DNA from: Micrococcus sp. 2A
GTDB lineage: Bacteria; Actinomycetota; Actinomycetes; Actinomycetales; Micrococcaceae
DNA length: 64,000 nt
Assembly: GCF_039519235.1 (NCBI RefSeq)
Contig: NZ_CP154351.1
Span: forward strand, 868,001-932,000
Direction: 5' to 3'
A program made the position numbers and the translations under genes. Under the pieces are notes generated by a model. The model was given only the letters and a program-made list of their open reading frames with translations. It made no database searches and was not told the DNA's origin. Numbering within the stretch: the stretch's first letter is position 1; each line of letters opens with the position of its first letter. This document shows, piece after piece, positions 45,425 to 57,296 of the stretch.

Positions 45425-46560
45425 CACACGGTCCTTTCGACGAGTGCCGCCGTGCGGACGGCCCGGTGCAGCCGGCGGAGGGGATGGCGGGTGCATGCGG
45501 CGGCGATCGCCAGGACGACCGCCAGTCCGACCACGACGACGACAGGCGCCGGACGCAGTCCGCCCGCTTCCGAGGCGATGCCGAGGCCGAGCAACGATCC
45601 GAGCACGGCCGGAATGCCCCATACCGCGGCCACGGATGTGGCGATCCGGAGCCGGATCAGTCGTCTGGGCGCCCCGACCGTCAGGTGCGCCAGCCACGTG
45701 GGCGTGAGTCGACGGGTCATGGTCGTCAGGAGGCTCACCACTGTCACGACGGCGCTGGCAAGCCCGGCGGTGTAGGCGGTGATCATGAGAGCGGCACCGC
45801 GGGCTTCTCGGGCGATCGGGGACCTGGCCGAGGCGATCGGGGCCAACTCGGCGACCACGCCCGTCTCGTCCTCGAGGACGTCGAGTGCCGCTCTCACCTC
45901 GGAGGCCGCGTCCTGACGTGCCACGACGGAACCGTAGACCGCCGCGAGCTGGGCCGGTTCGATCAGGCCGGCCATGGTCGTGGTGCTGGTGACGATGACG
46001 GGCGACTCACCCAGGGGCCAGAGGGATCCGTCGGCCCGCGGCGCGGCCGCGTCCCCGGGGAGTGGGCCGGCATAGCTGTGGGGTGTGGACCCCACATACA
46101 CGGTGCCGCCCGGCCCCCCGGAGGTGATCGCGGCGGGAGCGAAGTACACACCCTCGGCGGGACTGACGGCAGCGGCAGCGCCGAACTCCCGGGCCAGACC
46201 AGGCGTGGCGATGACCGCCCCCTGCAGCCGGGGGTCCTCGATTCCGATGGCGTCCGTCACGAGGAAGGCACGGGGGTCGACTCCGTCGACATGGGCGGCG
46301 AACGCCCGGGAGACGGTGTCGACGGCGCGGGGGCGGAGGTCGGTCGTGACGGCGGGGTCCAGAATCCTGGCTGTCACCAGGCCCGACGACTCGGCGTCCT
46401 CGAGCACCTCGAGCGCCGTGGTCACCCCGCCGGCGACGCCCAGGGCCAGTCCGAACACGACCGACGCCATGGTCGTGTGCAGCAGGGACAGGAACAGCAG
46501 TCCGGGCGTGTTGAACAGGTCGCGGAGACCGTCCGCAATGGCCCGCATGGCTGCCATCAT
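45424..46560 (-). CDS. FtsX/MacB-like ABC permease, second subunit
   Basis: A 378-residue membrane protein with one N-terminal helix (about 20-42), a large extracytoplasmic domain (about 45-250) and three C-terminal helices (about 258-280, 300-322, 330-352). A juxtamembrane segment LTVGAPRRLIRLRI is typical of FtsX-type permeases. Start ATG 46560 overlaps the preceding stop (ATGA); the longer frame upstream is a shadow. The extracytoplasmic part is Ala/Gly/Thr-rich and I cannot assign it. Pairs with the 306-residue protein upstream and the ATPase downstream. Confidence 0.75.
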   Translation of the reverse strand: MMAAMRAIADGLRDLFNTPGLLFLSLLHTTMASVVFGLALGVAGGVTTALEVLEDAESSGLVTARILDPAVTTDLRPRAVDTVSRAFAAHVDGVDPRAFLVTDAIGIEDPRLQGAVIATPGLAREFGAAAAVSPAEGVYFAPAAITSGGPGGTVYVGSTPHSYAGPLPGDAAAPRADGSLWPLGESPVIVTSTTTMAGLIEPAQLAAVYGSVVARQDAASEVRAALDVLEDETGVVAELAPIASARSPIAREARGAALMITAYTAGLASAVVTVVSLLTTMTRRLTPTWLAHLTVGAPRRLIRLRIATSVAAVWGIPAVLGSLLGLGIASEAGGLRPAPVVVVVGLAVVLAIAAACTRHPLRRLHRAVRTAALVERTV

Positions 46561-47477
46561 GCGTGTGCCCTTCGGACCCAGAGGGTGGACAGGGTCGTGC
46601 CGAGGATGAGGATGGCGTCCACGACGAGCACGGCGGACCAGAGGAGAGCGGTGTCCCCCGTGAGCCCGATCTCCGCGTCCCACCGGGGCCATGCCACGAG
46701 CCAGACTCCGCCGGCACTCGCGGCGGCGGTCGCCCAGGCGAGTATGGCGGGCCAGACACCGAGCCGGGCCGCTCGCAGCGGGGAGGCACCGACGAGGCGG
46801 TGTGAGGTGACGGCAGGGAGCAGTCGACTGCGCAGGGTCGTGCGCCAGACGACCTGTGCGCCCAGCAGGGCGAAGCCGGCGATCACGGCGAGCAGGGGCA
46901 CATGGACACTGCGTCGCATCGCTGCCTCCCACGGCGGCGGGAGCGGGACGACGTCGACGACGACACCGGCCCGCCGCAGCGATTGGACGAGCTCGTCGAC
47001 CTGGGCCGGTGATCCGCCGATCACGCCGGCAAGGGACGAACTGTCGGTGGAGAGGAACGGGACCAGGAGGTCCGCTTCGGTGGCGCGATCCGGCGCGGAG
47101 GAGAGGTCTCGGACGACGACCCGATCGACGTCCGGCCAGCTCAGCTCGCCCGCAGCGGCACGTGCGGCGAAGGGGGAGGTGCTGGGGACGACCGCGGTAG
47201 GGGCGACGCCGTCCGGGAGCACGCCCAGAGCAGGTCGGCCGGCGAGGGCCGTCACGTGGGGGCTCGTGGACGTGGCCGCAGAACCGGAGTCCGGTCCCGT
47301 CAGCGACGTCCGGATCATGGGCCAGGCCTCGCCAGCGGGGAATGCCGAGATCTCGTACACCGTGCCGTCCAGGTGCCAGCGTTCCTCCTTCTCCACCCCG
47401 ACGTAGGACGCGAGGAGCGCTGCTGTTCCGAGCGCGATCAGGAGAAGGAGGAAGCGCGAGGCGAACAACCGTGTCAC
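46557..47477 (-). CDS. FtsX/MacB-like ABC permease, first subunit
   Basis: A 306-residue protein with the same plan as the next gene product: N-terminal helix (about 6-25), extracytoplasmic domain (27-192) and three C-terminal helices (about 195-213, 242-265, 276-298). The segment SHRLVGASPLRAARLGVW precedes the third helix. Together the two subunits total 684 residues, about the size of the single 'bacteriocin-associated integral membrane protein' of lactococcin-972-type loci, so they may be a split or duplicated form. GTG 47477; 40 bases after the secreted-protein gene. Confidence 0.7.
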   Translation of the reverse strand: MTRLFASRFLLLLIALGTAALLASYVGVEKEERWHLDGTVYEISAFPAGEAWPMIRTSLTGPDSGSAATSTSPHVTALAGRPALGVLPDGVAPTAVVPSTSPFAARAAAGELSWPDVDRVVVRDLSSAPDRATEADLLVPFLSTDSSSLAGVIGGSPAQVDELVQSLRRAGVVVDVVPLPPPWEAAMRRSVHVPLLAVIAGFALLGAQVVWRTTLRSRLLPAVTSHRLVGASPLRAARLGVWPAILAWATAAASAGGVWLVAWPRWDAEIGLTGDTALLWSAVLVVDAILILGTTLSTLWVRRAHA

Positions 47478-47517
47478 GGGCGGCGTCTGGGAGGACGCGT
47501 CAGGATCGAATGAGCGG

Positions 47518-47946
47518 TCACTTCACCTCAACCTCCACGACGCGGTCGACCGGAATGCCGACGGCCCCCACGGGTGCACGGTTCAGGCTGTAGGTCATGC
47601 GAGTTTTCGGCGCCGTGAATGAAAGAGTGTCTTTGTACGTCATGGAAGCGCTCACGCGCTGCCCGCAGGCGGTTGCGCATGCAGTGGTCGCAGTCCGAGT
47701 GCCTTGGGATCCGCCGGAGTATGTGATGCTGCCCCCGCTGTACCGGTCCCCGTTGCTTTGCTTCACGCAGATGGTGACGCTGATGTTGCCGTAGTAGTTG
47801 ACGGAAAGTGAGACGTGGTCGTTCGTGACGATCCAGCCATTCCCAGAAGCGACCGTGGCTGCTGCTGCGCTCGAAGCCAAGGCGGCAGCAGCAGGCGTTG
47901 CTGTGCCCAGGATCCAGACTGTCGCGTCTTTCTTGGTCTTATACAT
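47518..47946 (-). CDS. Secreted small protein, bacteriocin-like by context
   Basis: A 142-residue protein. The N terminus (MYKTKKD then an Ala-rich hydrophobic stretch to about residue 30) looks like a Sec signal peptide with AxA-type cleavage near 28-33. The mature part is Ser/Thr/Gly-rich, probably beta-sheet, with Cys60, Cys90 and Cys94 (one disulfide possible). I do not recognise the family; it does not visibly match lactococcin 972 itself. GGAGGG eight bases upstream supports ATG 47946. GC content and third-position GC are clearly lower than in neighbours, suggesting transfer. It leads the ABC operon and lies behind a promoter with a dinucleotide repeat. Confidence 0.7.
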   Translation of the reverse strand: MYKTKKDATVWILGTATPAAAALASSAAAATVASGNGWIVTNDHVSLSVNYYGNISVTICVKQSNGDRYSGGSITYSGGSQGTRTATTACATACGQRVSASMTYKDTLSFTAPKTRMTYSLNRAPVGAVGIPVDRVVEVEVK

Positions 47947-47983
47947 GGCGGATTCCCTCCACAGGGCCCTCGCGGGCGAATGT

Positions 47984-48002
47984 GACACACATTACAGGTG
48001 TC
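47984..48002 (-). promoter_or_regulatory. Inverted repeat at the predicted transcription start
   Basis: GACAC-N9-GTGTC (47984-47988 and 47998-48002) sits over the predicted start site of the secreted-protein gene; operator-like. Confidence 0.4.
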
Positions 48003-48009
48003 GAACCGA

Positions 48010-48036
48010 ACGCTAAGAAGTGTGTGTGTGTGTCAA
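48010..48036 (-). promoter_or_regulatory. Promoter of the secreted-protein operon with repeat-filled spacer
   Basis: On the minus strand TTGACA (48036-48031), a 15-base spacer made mostly of AC repeats, then TAGCGT (48015-48010). TTGACA is a perfect consensus -35; TAGCGT fits TAnnnT. The spacer is two bases short of the 17-base optimum, so gain of one AC unit would restore it. Predicted leader about 57 nt. Confidence 0.6.
48020..48033. repeat. (GT)7 dinucleotide microsatellite
   Basis: Seven perfect GT units (AC on the minus strand), unusual in a 73% GC genome. The repeat includes the last three bases of the -35 box and most of the promoter spacer. Confidence 0.9.
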
Positions 48037-48066
48037 GAGCTCACTCGCACCCTTCCTGCTGGCCCC

Positions 48067-48210
48067 TCAAGGCTGGTCACAGTGTCGCCCCAGCAGGTCC
48101 TTCCAGAGCCACCTCCAGGCGGCCGTCTCCTCGGGGGAAGCAACCTTGGACTGCGTGGCGGTGACTGCGGCCTTCGTGGGTTTCCCGTCGGCCGGCGGAC
48201 GCGCCTCCAT
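48067..48210 (-). CDS. Possible small protein or gene remnant between the ABC locus and thiC
   Basis: A 47-residue open frame starting MEARPPADGKPTKAAV and ending ETAAWRWLWKDLLGRHCDQP; about 83% of codons end in G or C. No ribosome site. An overlapping frame just upstream (ATG 48281, MSTSPARGANLPAIAAATGCPWAEW) looks protein-like too, so this may be a decayed gene with a frame break near 48207. The 373 bases between 47947 and 48319 otherwise hold only the promoter of the secreted-protein gene. Confidence 0.3.
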   Translation of the reverse strand: MEARPPADGKPTKAAVTATQSKVASPEETAAWRWLWKDLLGRHCDQP

Positions 48211-48319
48211 TCCGCCCAGGGGCAGCCGGTGGCCGCCGCGATCGCGGGCAGGTTCGCCCCGCGCGCGGGGGAGGTGCTCATGGCCAGCACCCTGGCCCCC
48301 GCGCCGCGGCACGGACCGC

Positions 48320-50290
<1,971 letters not shown>

Positions 50291-50362
50291 GGACGCTAGA
50301 CCATCCGGGCCGCGTGTGTCGAACCGCCCGGCGGGGGCGCCGGACGTGGCACCCTGGGCCGC

Positions 50363-51226
<864 letters not shown>

Positions 51227-51253
51227 TCGTTCTGGAATGGCTGCCCTCGAACC

Positions 51254-51430
51254 ATGGGCAGACCCAGGGAGTTCGACGAGGCCGCTCCTGGAGGTACCCC
51301 TCGACGAGACGCAGGAGCACGACCGCGTCATGGTCACGGTCGATGACCCCGTGGCGAGGGCGGGGGTCGTCCACGCGGCGCTGCCGCGCCGCTCCCACCC
51401 GGGCGCGGCAGCGTCAGCCCGTGACCGCCG
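51254..51430 (+). pseudogene. Remnant of a TetR-family regulator
   Basis: ATG 51254 encodes MGRPREFDEA, the very characteristic first residues of many TetR-type regulators, then the frame continues with unlikely Arg/Gly-rich sequence to a stop after 30 codons. Another frame from 51285 reads LLEVPLDETQEHDRVMVTVDD and stays open, as if the gene lost most of its middle and shifted frame. No full regulator can be read. The rest of the 51227-51413 gap shows nothing. Confidence 0.35.
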
Positions 51431-52127
51431 CACGCAGACTCCGCGCCGCCGCCTCCGGATCGTCGGCGCCGGTCACGGCCCGCACCACCACGATCCGCTC
51501 GGCGCCCGTGCCCAGCACCGCGGGCACACGGTCCTCGTCGATCCCGCCGATCGCGAAGAACACACGTCCCGCCGCCTCGCCGCCGGGGGCGGTGATCTCC
51601 GCCGCGAACCGCGGCAGAGCGAGCCCCACGGCGGCCCGGCCGGGCTTGGTCGGCGTCTCCCACACCGGCCCGGTGCAGAAGTAGTCCAGCTCCGGATCGG
51701 CCGCGGCCCCGCGCACCTGCTCCTCGGTGCGGCAGGACCGCCCGAGCAGCACCTCGGGGCCGAGCACGCGCCTCGCCTGCGTGCTCGTCAGGTCGTCCTG
51801 GCCCGCGTGGAACACGTCCGCGCCGGCCAGGAGTGCGACGTCGGCCCGGTCGTTCGCGGCGGACAGCGCCCCGTGCTCGCGCGCCAGCTCCACCACGATC
51901 GCCAGGGCCTCGAGCTCGACGCCCACCTCGACCCGCTTGTCCCGCACCTGCAGGGCGTCCACGCCGCCGCGAAAGCACGCGGCCGCGAAGGCGGCGAACG
52001 CGCCGGCGTCAAGGGCGCCGTCGTCGCGGACGTGGCGGGAGAGGTCCGTGCAGACGTACAGGCGGGCGCCCGCGAGGCGGCGGGCGCGCTCGGCGCGTGT
52101 GGCGAGGGCGGCGGGGCGGTGCGGCAT
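51414..52127 (-). CDS. thiE: Thiamine phosphate synthase
   Basis: A 237-residue TIM-barrel enzyme joining HMP-PP and thiazole phosphate. LYVCTDLS, VDALQVRDKR, NDRADVALLAGADVFHAGQDDL and YFCTGPVWETPTKPGRAAVGL match the family; usual VHLGQ is FHAGQ here. ATG 52127 is chosen over upstream codons because earlier sequence shadows the thiO leader. Divergent from thiO; its own leader shows no riboswitch. Confidence 0.9.
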   Translation of the reverse strand: MPHRPAALATRAERARRLAGARLYVCTDLSRHVRDDGALDAGAFAAFAAACFRGGVDALQVRDKRVEVGVELEALAIVVELAREHGALSAANDRADVALLAGADVFHAGQDDLTSTQARRVLGPEVLLGRSCRTEEQVRGAAADPELDYFCTGPVWETPTKPGRAAVGLALPRFAAEITAPGGEAAGRVFFAIGGIDEDRVPAVLGTGAERIVVVRAVTGADDPEAAARSLRAAVTG

Positions 52128-52159
52128 GCGCCCACCCTGCCACGTCCGCCCACCGGGCG

Positions 52160-52268
52160 TATGCTGGGCGGCATCCATGGGAGCCCGCGCCACAGCGGGC
52201 TGAGAGGGACGCAGTCCGCGCACGCGCGGGGCGCGCCGACCATCAGACTCGATGCGGATCATGCCGCC
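52160..52268 (+). promoter_or_regulatory. TPP riboswitch and promoter of thiOSGF
   Basis: P3 stem gcccgcgccacagcgggc followed by TGAGAG, then GACTCGATGCGGATCATGCC, the second thi-box half. The ends ggcggcat (52167-52174) and atgccgcc (52261-52268) pair perfectly as P1. TATGCT (52160-52165) may be the -10, though the start site would then cut into P1. The GAGGAGGAG ribosome site follows directly. Confidence 0.88.
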
Positions 52269-52282
52269 GTGAGGAGGAGCCC

Positions 52283-53589
52283 ATGCGCTGCGTGGTGGTG
52301 GGGGCCGGGATCGTCGGCCTCGCGACGGCCGTGCGCCTGCGGGACGCCGGCCACGAGGTGACCGTGATCGCCCCAGACCTGGACGCGCCCGCCGTCGGCG
52401 ACGCCGCCACCCACGCCGCGGCCGGCATGCTCGCCCCGCTCGGGGAGACCCAGTACTCGCAGTCCGGGCTCGGCGCGCTCCTCGCCCGGTCCTGGGCGCT
52501 CACCGGCGACCTCGTCGCCCGGATCGAGGCCGGTGGCGCCTCCGCGGGTCACCGCGTGGAGGGTGCGTGGCTCGTGGGCGCCGAGCCCGCCGACGCGCGG
52601 CGCTGGCGCGAGACGCTCGCGGCCGTCGACGCCGCGGGCGCGGATCAGGCCCCCGCCGCGGAGCCCGGCACCGCCCTGCGGCTGCCGCGTCCCGTCGCCC
52701 CAGTGACGGTCGCGGCGCTGCGCCGCGCCGAGCCGGCCCTCTCACCCGCCCTCGCCGGCGCCCTCGACGCCCCCGACGACGATCAGCTCGACCCCCGCCG
52801 GGCCCGTGCCGCGGCCCTGACGCGCCTCGCCGCCGACGACGGCGTGCACCTGGTCCCCGCCCGTGCCGTGACGGTGCACCAGGTGGGCGAGGAGGTGGAG
52901 GTGACCACCGCCGGGTGTGCCGGGACCGCGCAGCCGATCACCGCCGACGTCGCCGTGCTGGCCGCGGGGCTCGGCCACGCCGCGCTCGGGGGCGACCCCG
53001 CCGCCCTGCCCCTGCCGCTGCGCCCCGTGCACGGGGACATCCTGCGCCTGCGGGTGCCGGCGTCCCTGCTGGCCCCGGGAGAGGAGCACCTGCTCAGCCG
53101 GACCGTGCGCGCTCTGGTGGGCGGACGGCCCGTGTACCTCGTCCCGCGCGCGGGCGGCGGGCTCGTGCTCGGCGCGACGAGCCGCGAGGACCGCGAGGCC
53201 GGCACCCCCGCCGGCGCCGTGCTCGACCTCCTCGAGGACGCCGCCCGCATCCTGCCCGCCATCCGGGACTGCCTGCTCGAGGAGGTCACCACGCGCGCCC
53301 GCCCCGGCAGCCCCGACGACGCCCCGTTCCTCGGCCCGCTGCCGGATGCGCCCCGAGTGATCGTCTGCACCGGCCACCACCGGCACGGGGTGCTGCTCGC
53401 GGCGTGGTCGGCGCACGCCGCGCTGGAGCTGGTTCGCCGGGCGGCGGGGGAGCCGGGCAGGCCGGGCGGGGCCGGCCCCGCCTGGACCGCCGCCGACGAG
53501 GGGCTGCTCGACCTCGTCCGCCCCGACCGCTTCGCCGTCTCGGCGCCGTCCGCCGAGTCGTCCCCCGCCCCCACGCAGGAGGTCCCCGC

Positions 53590-53593
<4 letters not shown>
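52283..53593 (+). CDS. thiO: Glycine oxidase for thiazole synthesis
   Basis: A 436-residue FAD-dependent oxidase producing dehydroglycine for ThiG. The dinucleotide fold VVVGAGIVGLATAVRL starts at residue 4; THAAAGMLAP and PVHGDILRLR follow, and the C-terminal RPGSPDDAPFLGPL with CTGHHRHGVLLA closes the FAD site. ATG 52283 has GAGGAGGAG upstream just after the riboswitch. Its stop overlaps thiS. The last 40 residues are Pro/Ser-rich and poorly conserved. Confidence 0.93.
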
Positions 53594-54658
<1,065 letters not shown>

Positions 54659-54659
54659 G

Positions 54660-55835
54660 GTGAGCGCCGCGGACCCCCGCGGGTGCCGCGCGCCGCACGG
54701 CCTCGACGAGCTCGCCGACACGCAGCTCGAGCGCTTCTCCCGGCAGATCGCCCTCGAGGGCTTCGGCCCCGAGGCCCAGCTCGCGCTGCTGCGCTCCCGC
54801 GTGCTGGTGGTGGGAGCCGGCGGCCTCGGTGCGCCCGTGCTCACCTACCTGGCCGCGGCCGGGGTGGGGGAGGTCCACGTGATCGACGACGACGTCGTCG
54901 AGCGCTCGAACCTGCACCGCCAGGTCATCCACGGCGAGGACGTCCTCGGGCGGCCGAAGACCGCCTCGGCCGCCGCCCGCATGCGCGCGCTGCACCCCGA
55001 GCTGCGCGTCGTGGAGCACCGCGAGCGCCTCACGGCGCAGAACGCGCTGGAGCTGGTCCGCGCGGTGGACCTCGTCGTCGACGGGACGGACACCTTCGCC
55101 ACCCGCTACCTCGTGGCCGACGCGTGCGAGATCCTCGGCGTGCCGGTGGTGTGGGGCGCGATCCTGCGCTTCTCCGGGCAGGTGAGCGTGTTCCATGCCG
55201 GCCACGGCCCCGTCTACCGCGACCTGTTCCCCGAGCCGCCGGAGCCCGGCGATGTCCCCACGTGTGCGCAGGCGGGGGTGCTCGGCGTCCTGCCGGGGAT
55301 CATCGGCACGCTCATGGCGGCGGAGGCGATCAAGCACCTGGCCGGCGTGGGGGGGACGCTCCTCGGGCGCCTCCTGACCGTCGACGCGCTGACCATGCGG
55401 TTCACCACGCTGGCCCTCGCCCCGGATCCGGACCGCTCGCCCGTGACCTCGCTGGACGCGCACCGGGCCGCCCGCGGCGACGTCGGCTGCGCGGCCCCGT
55501 CGGCGGGGGAGGCGGTCTCGGCCGCGGCGCTGGCGCGGGCGCTGGCCGAGCCGGGCGGCGACGTCGTGGTGGTGGACGTGCGCGAGGACTGGGAGCGCCG
55601 GCTCGGCGCCATCGAGGGCTCGGTCCACGTGCCGCTCGGGGCGATCGAACGGGATCCTGCGGCAGGCCTGGCGCGCGCGGGGGACAGCGAGCCGGCACGC
55701 TGGGTGCTGCACTGCGCCGCCGGGGTGCGCTCCGCGAAGGCCCGGGACCTCATCCTCGCCGCCCGACCCGAGCTGACCGGCCGGGTGCTCTCCCTGTCCG
55801 GCGGGTACGCCGCGTGGGAGCGGGAGGGGGACTGA
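54660..55835 (+). CDS. thiF: ThiF/MoeB adenylyltransferase fused to a rhodanese domain
   Basis: A 391-residue E1-like enzyme activating ThiS (and perhaps MoaD). ERFSRQIALEGFG, the ATP-binding VLVVGAGGLGAPVLTYLA, the Arg finger in RSNLHRQV and a conserved Cys in PTCAQAGVLG form the adenylation domain (1-265). A C-terminal rhodanese domain (about 285-390) has its persulfide Cys in HCAAGVRSAKA. The zinc-binding Cys pairs of MoeB are absent, as in MoeZ-like proteins. GTG 54660 follows the thiG stop by one base. Confidence 0.93.
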   Translation: MSAADPRGCRAPHGLDELADTQLERFSRQIALEGFGPEAQLALLRSRVLVVGAGGLGAPVLTYLAAAGVGEVHVIDDDVVERSNLHRQVIHGEDVLGRPKTASAAARMRALHPELRVVEHRERLTAQNALELVRAVDLVVDGTDTFATRYLVADACEILGVPVVWGAILRFSGQVSVFHAGHGPVYRDLFPEPPEPGDVPTCAQAGVLGVLPGIIGTLMAAEAIKHLAGVGGTLLGRLLTVDALTMRFTTLALAPDPDRSPVTSLDAHRAARGDVGCAAPSAGEAVSAAALARALAEPGGDVVVVDVREDWERRLGAIEGSVHVPLGAIERDPAAGLARAGDSEPARWVLHCAAGVRSAKARDLILAARPELTGRVLSLSGGYAAWEREGD

Positions 55836-55856
55836 GCGTCGACGCCGTGGCGAGGC

Positions 55857-57014
55857 TCAGGTGCGGGCGGCCCGCGCCGCCCGGCGGCGGACCGTGGTCC
55901 GCTCGATGATCCCGGTGATGACGAGCATCACCACGATCACGACGCCCGCGTAGCCGAGCACGGGGTAGACGGTCCCCACGAGCTGGGAGAAGCCGACGCT
56001 CGAGAGCAGGGTGGCCGCGATCGCCGTCGCGACGGCGATCGCCCAGCCCGGCACGGCCTGGAGGCTGCTGAGCATCTTCAGGCGCTCCACGCCGCCGTAC
56101 AGGCAGGAGACCGCCGTCGTGAACTGGGCGAGCAGGAGGATGACCGTGTACAGGAGGGCGGCCCAGCCGCCGATCATGGCGGCGAGCTCCACCATGGGAA
56201 GCTCGGCGCGGCCGATGAGGTCCGCGTGGGCGCTCATCGCGACCATGATCGCGCCGGCCATGACCACGAGTCCGATCGCCCCGAGCCCGGCGCCGGCGAC
56301 GAGGGTGCGGCCGGACGAGGAGCTCTCCTTGCCGATCGGCGCCAGCACGGCGTAGGCGAGCTGGACGTTGAACGCCACGTAGAGGATGCCGGAGACCCAC
56401 CACTGGTTGATCAGCGGCGACGAGGTCACCAGCGCGGCGACGTCGGCCACGGGGGGAGCGGGGTGCGCGAGCCCCCACCACGCGACGCCGACGGCGACGA
56501 CGATGATCAGGGGCACCACGATCCCCTGGACCTTCACGAGTCCGTTGATGCCGGCCAGCACGGTGACGACGCAGACGCCCGCCATGAGCAGGGACCCCAC
56601 GAGGTGCGGCAGGCCGAAGGAGGTCTGCACCGCCGCGCCGGCCCCGGCCAGCATGATCACGAGCGTGCCGAGCAGGGACGCGGTGATGCACAGGTCCGCG
56701 AACCACGTGGGGATGCGCGACGTCGTGGGGTTCACGAGCCGGTGGATGTCCGTGGTGCGCAGCGTCTGCGCCAGGCGCAGCACGATGGCCGAGAGCAGGA
56801 CGAAGAGGGCGCCCGCGATGATGAGCGCCCCCGTGCCGCCCCAGAGCCCGAAGCTCACGAAGTACTGCAGGATCTCGTTGCCGGAGGCGTAGCCGGCGCC
56901 GATCGTGGTGCCGATGAACGTGGCGGCGATCCCGAGCGCCGAGGTGGGGCGCAGGGCGGACTCGGGCTCCGACGTCGGGGTCGGGACTGGGCTGGCGGAT
57001 GTGACCTGGGGCAT
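55857..57014 (-). CDS. YkvI-like membrane protein of the APC superfamily
   Basis: A 385-residue protein with about ten hydrophobic segments. GIAATFIGTTIGAGYASGNEILQYF, with an unwound first helix as in LeuT-fold transporters, and QFTTAVSCLYGGVERL are typical of the YkvI family. Substrate unknown. ATG 57014 has GGAG very close upstream. Convergent with thiF; no partner genes. Confidence 0.78.
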   Translation of the reverse strand: MPQVTSASPVPTPTSEPESALRPTSALGIAATFIGTTIGAGYASGNEILQYFVSFGLWGGTGALIIAGALFVLLSAIVLRLAQTLRTTDIHRLVNPTTSRIPTWFADLCITASLLGTLVIMLAGAGAAVQTSFGLPHLVGSLLMAGVCVVTVLAGINGLVKVQGIVVPLIIVVAVGVAWWGLAHPAPPVADVAALVTSSPLINQWWVSGILYVAFNVQLAYAVLAPIGKESSSSGRTLVAGAGLGAIGLVVMAGAIMVAMSAHADLIGRAELPMVELAAMIGGWAALLYTVILLLAQFTTAVSCLYGGVERLKMLSSLQAVPGWAIAVATAIAATLLSSVGFSQLVGTVYPVLGYAGVVIVVMLVITGIIERTTVRRRAARAART

Positions 57015-57055
57015 TGCTCCAGGTTCTCACGATGCCGGCGGGGCGGGGACGACGA

Positions 57056-57083
57056 CGGGCGGCCACCGTGTGGTGGCCGCCCG
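57056..57083 (-). terminator. tRNA-Arg terminator
   Basis: Perfect 12-bp stem, cgggcggccacc and ggtggccgcccg, with a 4-base loop, beginning five bases after the tRNA 3' end on the minus strand. Confidence 0.8.
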
Positions 57084-57087
57084 TGGC

Positions 57088-57163
57088 TGGTGCCCCCGAT
57101 AGGATTCGAACCTACGACCTTCTGCTCCGGAGGCAGACGCTCTATCCCCTGAGCTACGGAGGC
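57088..57163 (-). tRNA. tRNA-Arg (anticodon CCG)
   Basis: A 76-nt cloverleaf including encoded CCA. Acceptor arms GCCTCCG and CGGGGGC pair with one G-U, the anticodon stem-loop is TCTGC-CTCCGGA-GCAGA giving anticodon CCG, and the T-arm loop GTTCGAATC is intact. It is head to head with argS. Confidence 0.96.
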
Positions 57164-57283
57164 GGGGGTGCGCACGCGCGGCTGAGTCGATCGCGCGGCG
57201 GACTCCCCAACACTACACCATGGGTCCGGCCGGCCCGGCGGGTCTCCCGCCTTCACCCGCGCGGACGGCGCCCGCCGCCAAAC

Positions 57284-57289
57284 TAGACT
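57284..57289 (+). promoter_or_regulatory. -10 element TAGACT for argS, probably leaderless
   Basis: TAGACT seven bases before GTG 57297, no ribosome site. Confidence 0.6.
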
Positions 57290-57296
57290 TGCCCGG

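Noticed and set aside
54660..55835. Missing zinc cysteines in ThiF as a defect
   Set aside because: The rhodanese-fused MoeZ-type relatives also lack them, so this is expected.
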